The notes under the pieces: model-generated
Databases searched by the model: none
Told to the model about the DNA's origin: nothing
The model's input: only the letters and a program-made list of their open reading frames with translations
Shown: one piece after another, positions 60,790-64,000 of the stretch
How positions within the stretch are numbered: the first letter of the stretch is position 1
Layout: every line of letters begins with the position of its first letter
Source: Burkholderia cenocepacia
GTDB lineage: Bacteria; Pseudomonadota; Gammaproteobacteria; Burkholderiales; Burkholderiaceae
DNA: 64,000 nt
NCBI RefSeq assembly: GCF_900446215.1
Contig: NZ_UAQZ01000007.1
Location: 186,001-250,000, forward strand
Direction of reading: 5' to 3'
Made by a program: the position numbers and the translations under genes

Positions 60790-61929
60790 ATGACGCCCGA
60801 CACCCCCCGTCCGTCCGCGCCGCTGTGGCTGCTCGCGGAACTCACGTACCGCTGCCCGCTGCACTGCGCGTTCTGCTACAACCCGGTCGACTTCGCGACG
60901 CACGGCGCGGAACTCGACACCGACGCGTGGCGCACGGTCATCAGCGACGCGCGCGCGCTCGGCGCCGCGCAAATCGGCTTCTCGGGCGGCGAGCCGCTGC
61001 AGCGCGGCGACCTCGAGACGCTCGTCGCGCATGCGCGCGGGCTCGGCTTCTATACGAACCTGATCACGTCGGGCATCGGGCTGAACGTCGCGCGCATCGA
61101 GCGGCTCAAGGCCGCCGGGCTCGACCACATCCAGTTGTCGCTGCAGGATTCGACGCGCGAGCTGAACGATTTCCTGACCAGCACACGCACGTTCGAACTG
61201 AAGCGCGACGTGGCGCGGCTGATCAAGGCGCACGGCTATCCGATGGTGCTCAACTGCGTGCTGCATCGCTACAACCTGCCGCACGTGGGGCAGATCATCG
61301 AGATGGCGCTCGATCTCGGCGCCGATTACCTGGAACTCGCGAACACGCAGTACTACGGCTGGGCGATGCTCAATCGCGACCAGTTGATGCCGACCGTCGA
61401 GCAGGTGCGCGAGGCCGAGGATACGGTCAACCGCTATCGCAAGCTGATCGGCGAGCGCTGCAAGATCCTGTTCGTCGTGCCCGACTATTTCGAGCGCCGC
61501 CCGAAGGCCTGCATGAACGGCTGGGGCTCGGTGTTCCTCGGTGTGGCGCCGGACGGCACCGCGCTGCCGTGCCATGCCGCGCGGTCGCTGCCGGGGCTCG
61601 CGTTGCCGAACGTGCGCGACCGGTCGCTGCGGGACATCTGGTACGACAGCGACGCGTTCAACGCGTTTCGCGGCGACGACTGGATGCGCGAGCCGTGTCG
61701 CACGTGCGACGAGCGGCATGTGGATCATGGCGGTTGCCGCTGCCAGGCGTACCTGCTGGCCGGCGATCCGAATGAAGCCGATCCGGTGTGCGCGAAATCC
61801 GCCCATCACGGCCAGGTCGAACAGGCCGTGCAGTTCGCGCGCCGGCGCGCGCCGCGCGACGAACGGCCGCTGGTTTTTCGCAGCAAGGAGAATTCGCTCG
61901 CGCAATGCGGCGTGACGTGCGACGGTTGA
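60790..61929 (+). CDS. pqqE: PqqA peptide cyclase (radical SAM)
   Basis: This 379-aa enzyme forms the Glu-Tyr C-C bond in PqqA. The radical SAM CxxxCxxC motif is C22-C26-C29 (CPLHCAFC), followed by GFSGGEPLQ. A SPASM domain with auxiliary-cluster Cys (CMNGWG, CHAAR, CRTCDERHVDHGGCRCQ) fills the C-terminus. The tail beyond residue 345 is longer than needed for the core. Normal family member. Confidence 0.96.
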   Translation: MTPDTPRPSAPLWLLAELTYRCPLHCAFCYNPVDFATHGAELDTDAWRTVISDARALGAAQIGFSGGEPLQRGDLETLVAHARGLGFYTNLITSGIGLNVARIERLKAAGLDHIQLSLQDSTRELNDFLTSTRTFELKRDVARLIKAHGYPMVLNCVLHRYNLPHVGQIIEMALDLGADYLELANTQYYGWAMLNRDQLMPTVEQVREAEDTVNRYRKLIGERCKILFVVPDYFERRPKACMNGWGSVFLGVAPDGTALPCHAARSLPGLALPNVRDRSLRDIWYDSDAFNAFRGDDWMREPCRTCDERHVDHGGCRCQAYLLAGDPNEADPVCAKSAHHGQVEQAVQFARRRAPRDERPLVFRSKENSLAQCGVTCDG

Positions 61930-62121
61930 CGGGGCACGGCCGGGACGACGGCAGGCCGCGTCGTCGCCGCGCGTGTCGCTGCCGCCGGCAGCGGCTATCC
62001 GCGCTTCGATGCGGTGCTGCGCGATGCGTGGCTCACGCGCCGCTGCGCCACGCATGTAGAAAACGGCGCGCCGTCGCCGATCCGGGCGCGCGTGCCGATC
62101 ACGTTCAATCTCGATGAATGA
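61930..62121 (+). pseudogene. Remnant of a TonB-type C-terminal domain
   Basis: Directly after the pqqE stop, an open frame without a start codon encodes SGYPRFDAVLRDAWLTRRC ... HVENGAPSPIRARVPITFNLDE, matching the end of energy-transducer TonB proteins (SGYPRLD ... NGxPVxxxVxVxFxF). The membrane anchor and Pro-rich linker are absent. It is a decayed tonB end. Given the nearby TonB-dependent receptor, an ancestral tonB in this locus is plausible. Confidence 0.7.
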
Positions 62122-62139
62122 CGGGGCCCGTCGCCGCCA

Positions 62140-62478
62140 TTACCCGTCATCCGCCTTCGCCTGCAAATCCTTCAGCCCCTGAATCACGACCAGCAGCGCG
62201 CGCCCGTGCTCGTCCGAGCCGTCCCACGCGTCGACGATCGCGTCGCGCAGCAGGTCGTTGTACCGGCGGCGCGACGGCTCCGTGTCGACACCGTAGAAAC
62301 TGCATAGCTTGTTGAATGGCGCGCTGCGGCGCAGCCGGCGCCCGTTCGACAGCCGAAGGCGCGACACGGTGGGCTGGCTGACCCCGGAAAGTCGCGCGAT
62401 TTCGCTGGACGAGCGTGTATCTGCCAGCAGGCGGCGCAACAGGTCTTGAACGGGAAAATCTTGGTCCGGGGCTTCCAT
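62140..62478 (-). CDS. Small HTH regulator (XRE/LacI-like HTH)
   Basis: The 112-aa protein has an HTH around residues 20-42 (SSSEIARLSGVSQPTVSRLRL) and a helical C-terminal part with no recognised effector domain. A perfect TATAAT -10 box ends 7 nt before the ATG at 62478, so the transcript probably has no leader. It is divergent from the unknown 62557 gene and likely controls it and itself through the dyad between them. Confidence 0.75.
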   Translation of the reverse strand: MEAPDQDFPVQDLLRRLLADTRSSSEIARLSGVSQPTVSRLRLSNGRRLRRSAPFNKLCSFYGVDTEPSRRRYNDLLRDAIVDAWDGSDEHGRALLVVIQGLKDLQAKADDG

Positions 62479-62485
62479 GCGATGC

Positions 62486-62510
62486 ATTATACCTATACAG
62501 TTACGGCTGT
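62486..62510 (-). promoter_or_regulatory. Promoter and operator of the small HTH regulator
   Basis: TATAAT is read on the minus strand at 62491-62486. Immediately upstream is the dyad ACAG-N6-CTGT (62497-62510), placed where a repressor would block -10/-35 contacts. The transcript would begin at or next to the start codon. Confidence 0.55.
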
Positions 62511-62556
62511 TGAATGGGCTTGCTGTCACCAGCGAGGCTGTATCCCGAGAAAGTTG

Positions 62557-63456
62557 ATGACACTGAAACACCTCCCTCCCACGTTCTGCTGGACCAAGAT
62601 CGGTACCGAGTCCGGCGAGGAACTGCCGACCGTCGTGCTCCGCAAGGAATGGGAGCGCCGGCTCGGGGGCGGGCGTTTTCTGTGGGGCATCAACCAGCCG
62701 CTCGGCAGCAGCGCGCAAGTCGCCGCGCATCGCACGGGTTCGCTGCTCGCGCTGTTTTCGCCGGTCGCGTCGCGTCCGCGCGCGGGCGAGCGCAAGGACG
62801 CGCTGCTGTGGAATGCGTGGGTCGACGCAAGCGGCCAGGTGCGGCCGTTGCCGCCGCATACGTTCATCGCCAGCCGCTCGACGTTGCCGTCGGGCCGGCG
62901 TCGCGAGCAGCACTACGCACTCGTGTGCGCGTCGTCCACCGCGCTGACGGTCGGCACGCAGTTGCGCGTGTTTCCCGACCACCTGCGCAGCGTGAGCACC
63001 GGCAAGCCGCTGGGCGCCGCGCAAGGGGCGGCCGTGGTCGACTGCATCGGGCGGGCGAAGGAGCAGACGGGCAAGAGCTATCCGCTCGCGCTGTCGGTCG
63101 AGCTCGAAGCACCGTATTTCGTGCGGCTCGCGCAGCCGTGCGTGCTGAAGGCGCGCGATCTCGCGGAAGTGAACAAGGCCACGCGCGCGGGCGATTTCGA
63201 TCGCTTCGTCGAGCTGGTCGCGCGCTTGCGCGGCCGTTCGCCGACGGACGCCGTGCGCGGCGTCACGCGCGATCTGTTCGACGTGCCGCCGCTCGAAACG
63301 GCGGCCGCGTATGTGCCGCCCACCCACGTCGCGCGCCTGCGCAACCGGCCGGCGGCCGAGCATCCGCGCGATCTCACCGGCGATCTGTTCGACCTGTCGC
63401 CGGGCGAGGCGGCCGCGTTCGCGGGGCTGGCGCATCCGCGCGTCGGGCGCGCGTGA
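62557..63456 (+). CDS. Unrecognised 299-aa protein divergent from an HTH regulator
   Basis: I do not recognise the family with confidence. There is no signal peptide or membrane helix. The start region FCWTKIGTESGEELPTVVLRKEWERR ... FLWGINQPLG and the central HYALVCASS are compact, conserved-looking blocks rich in Trp, and the C-terminal 80 residues are charged with a repeated RDLFD motif (TRDLFDVPP, TGDLFDLSP). Codon bias supports a real gene. It forms a two-gene divergent unit with the HTH regulator, the layout of a self-contained accessory module. Confidence 0.72.
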   Translation: MTLKHLPPTFCWTKIGTESGEELPTVVLRKEWERRLGGGRFLWGINQPLGSSAQVAAHRTGSLLALFSPVASRPRAGERKDALLWNAWVDASGQVRPLPPHTFIASRSTLPSGRRREQHYALVCASSTALTVGTQLRVFPDHLRSVSTGKPLGAAQGAAVVDCIGRAKEQTGKSYPLALSVELEAPYFVRLAQPCVLKARDLAEVNKATRAGDFDRFVELVARLRGRSPTDAVRGVTRDLFDVPPLETAAAYVPPTHVARLRNRPAAEHPRDLTGDLFDLSPGEAAAFAGLAHPRVGRA

Positions 63457-63663
63457 CGCCACGCGCGTAGCCGTTCGCGCAAGAATTTGTTGCAATCTCG
63501 CCGTAGCGGCTCGGCGAGCGCGGAGGGACAATCGGCACGAAGCGCGCGGTGCGGCGGCCGATGCGTCGACACGCGACGGGTCGTGGTTCACGCCGCCGAC
63601 ATGCGTACCACGCACACTGAGCGTCGGCGTGCTTCACACTGCAATCCTGAGGGAGGAGTGTCG

Positions 63664-63894
63664 ATGTCGACCCACATCTGTTCGCCGGAAGCACGGGCCG
63701 CACAACGCTTCGTCGAAGCGACGCGCAACGTCGATCAGGCGTTTCGCGCGGTGCGCGGCGAAAGCGACGACGACGGCTCGTCGGCCGAATACGCACGCGC
63801 GATGTCGCGTCTCGATCGCGCGCTCGACGAGCTGGCGCGTGCACAGGAATTCTTCGATCGCGTCGTCGGCGCGGACACCACGCACGACAACTGA
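63664..63894 (+). CDS. Small 76-aa unknown protein
   Basis: It starts at ATG 63664 after GGGAGGAGTG, a strong ribosome site. The product is a soluble, acidic, helical protein (RFVEATRNVDQAFRAVRGE, SRLDRALDELARAQEFFDRV) that could form a coiled coil. No domain is recognised. It is followed by a terminator-like hairpin at 63918. Confidence 0.65.
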   Translation: MSTHICSPEARAAQRFVEATRNVDQAFRAVRGESDDDGSSAEYARAMSRLDRALDELARAQEFFDRVVGADTTHDN

Positions 63895-63917
63895 CCGGTT
63901 CGCCGCTTTCGTTTGCC

Positions 63918-63949
63918 ACGCGCGTCGGGCGACGCGCGTTCATCTTCTT
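63918..63949 (+). terminator. Terminator-like hairpin after the 76-aa gene
   Basis: ACGCGCGTCG and its exact complement surround GG, then TTCATCTTCTT. A 10-bp stem followed by a T-rich tract is consistent with intrinsic termination. Confidence 0.7.
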
Positions 63950-64000
63950 GCCGGGCGCGCTGCGCGGCATGCCGGTTCGTCATCCTGTTTCGACTTTCGT

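Overview
The window is high-GC (about two thirds G+C), densely coded DNA with strong G/C third-position bias, GTG/TTG starts, ATGA gene overlaps and small DUF4148 proteins. With the gene repertoire (sarcosine oxidase, tetronate catabolism, choline uptake, PACE efflux, OpuC-type transporter), this points to a Burkholderia, probably of the B. cepacia complex and probably a secondary chromosome. That placement is inference from family knowledge; no rRNA, tRNA, IS element, integrase or CRISPR array was seen.

Layout. 1-3145: a large DUF2339 membrane protein running off the left edge. 3751-7965: choline uptake (choV-choW, a GATase1/AraC regulator, choX). 8134-12671: TRIC-type channel protein, PACE efflux protein with divergent LysR regulator, a BNR-repeat protein paired with a MoaD/ThiS-like protein, and an aspartyl beta-hydroxylase-like enzyme. 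12877-13568: two DUF4148 proteins. 13826-20746: a tetronate (L-threonate/D-erythronate) operon headed by a GntR/FadR regulator (ltnD-otnK-otnC-MFS-otnI-denD). 20938-29344: a divergent GATase1/AraC regulator and the one-carbon operon sdaA-soxBDAG-folB. Choline uptake and the sox operon belong to one metabolic route (choline to glycine betaine to sarcosine to glycine and serine to pyruvate), although betaine-oxidation genes are not in the window. 29445-36133: lytic transglycosylase, arr, a four-gene OpuC-type osmoprotectant transporter, a 2-hydroxyacid dehydrogenase and a NUDIX hydrolase. 36266-44516: a lipoprotein S15 peptidase, an unknown protein, an orphan LolC-type permease, a decayed penicillin-binding protein 1C, a soluble chemoreceptor and a porin.

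The most interesting region is 44732-62121, which reads as one lanthanide/PQQ alcohol-oxidation system. It holds acetyl-CoA synthetase, a sigma-70-family factor, a HiPIP, a fused XoxJ-like/cytochrome c protein, a PQQ alcohol dehydrogenase with the Asp-Tyr-Asp signature of lanthanide-dependent enzymes, a divergent TonB-dependent receptor, a sigma-54 enhancer-binding protein of AcoR type, and pqqABCDE followed by a decayed tonB end. Reading the intergenic DNA, I find sigma-54 (-24/-12) promoters with exact GG-N10-GC spacing in front of the dehydrogenase, the TonB receptor, pqqA and acs. A shared 21-bp dyad (GGTGT-N11-ACACC) lies twice in tandem upstream of pqqA and once between the divergent dehydrogenase and receptor genes. 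The simplest model is that the enhancer-binding protein co-activates metal uptake, cofactor synthesis, alcohol oxidation and acetate activation. The DNA motifs are seen; the regulatory wiring is inferred.

62140-63894: a probably leaderless HTH regulator divergent from an unrecognised 299-aa protein, then a small unknown protein and a terminator-like hairpin.
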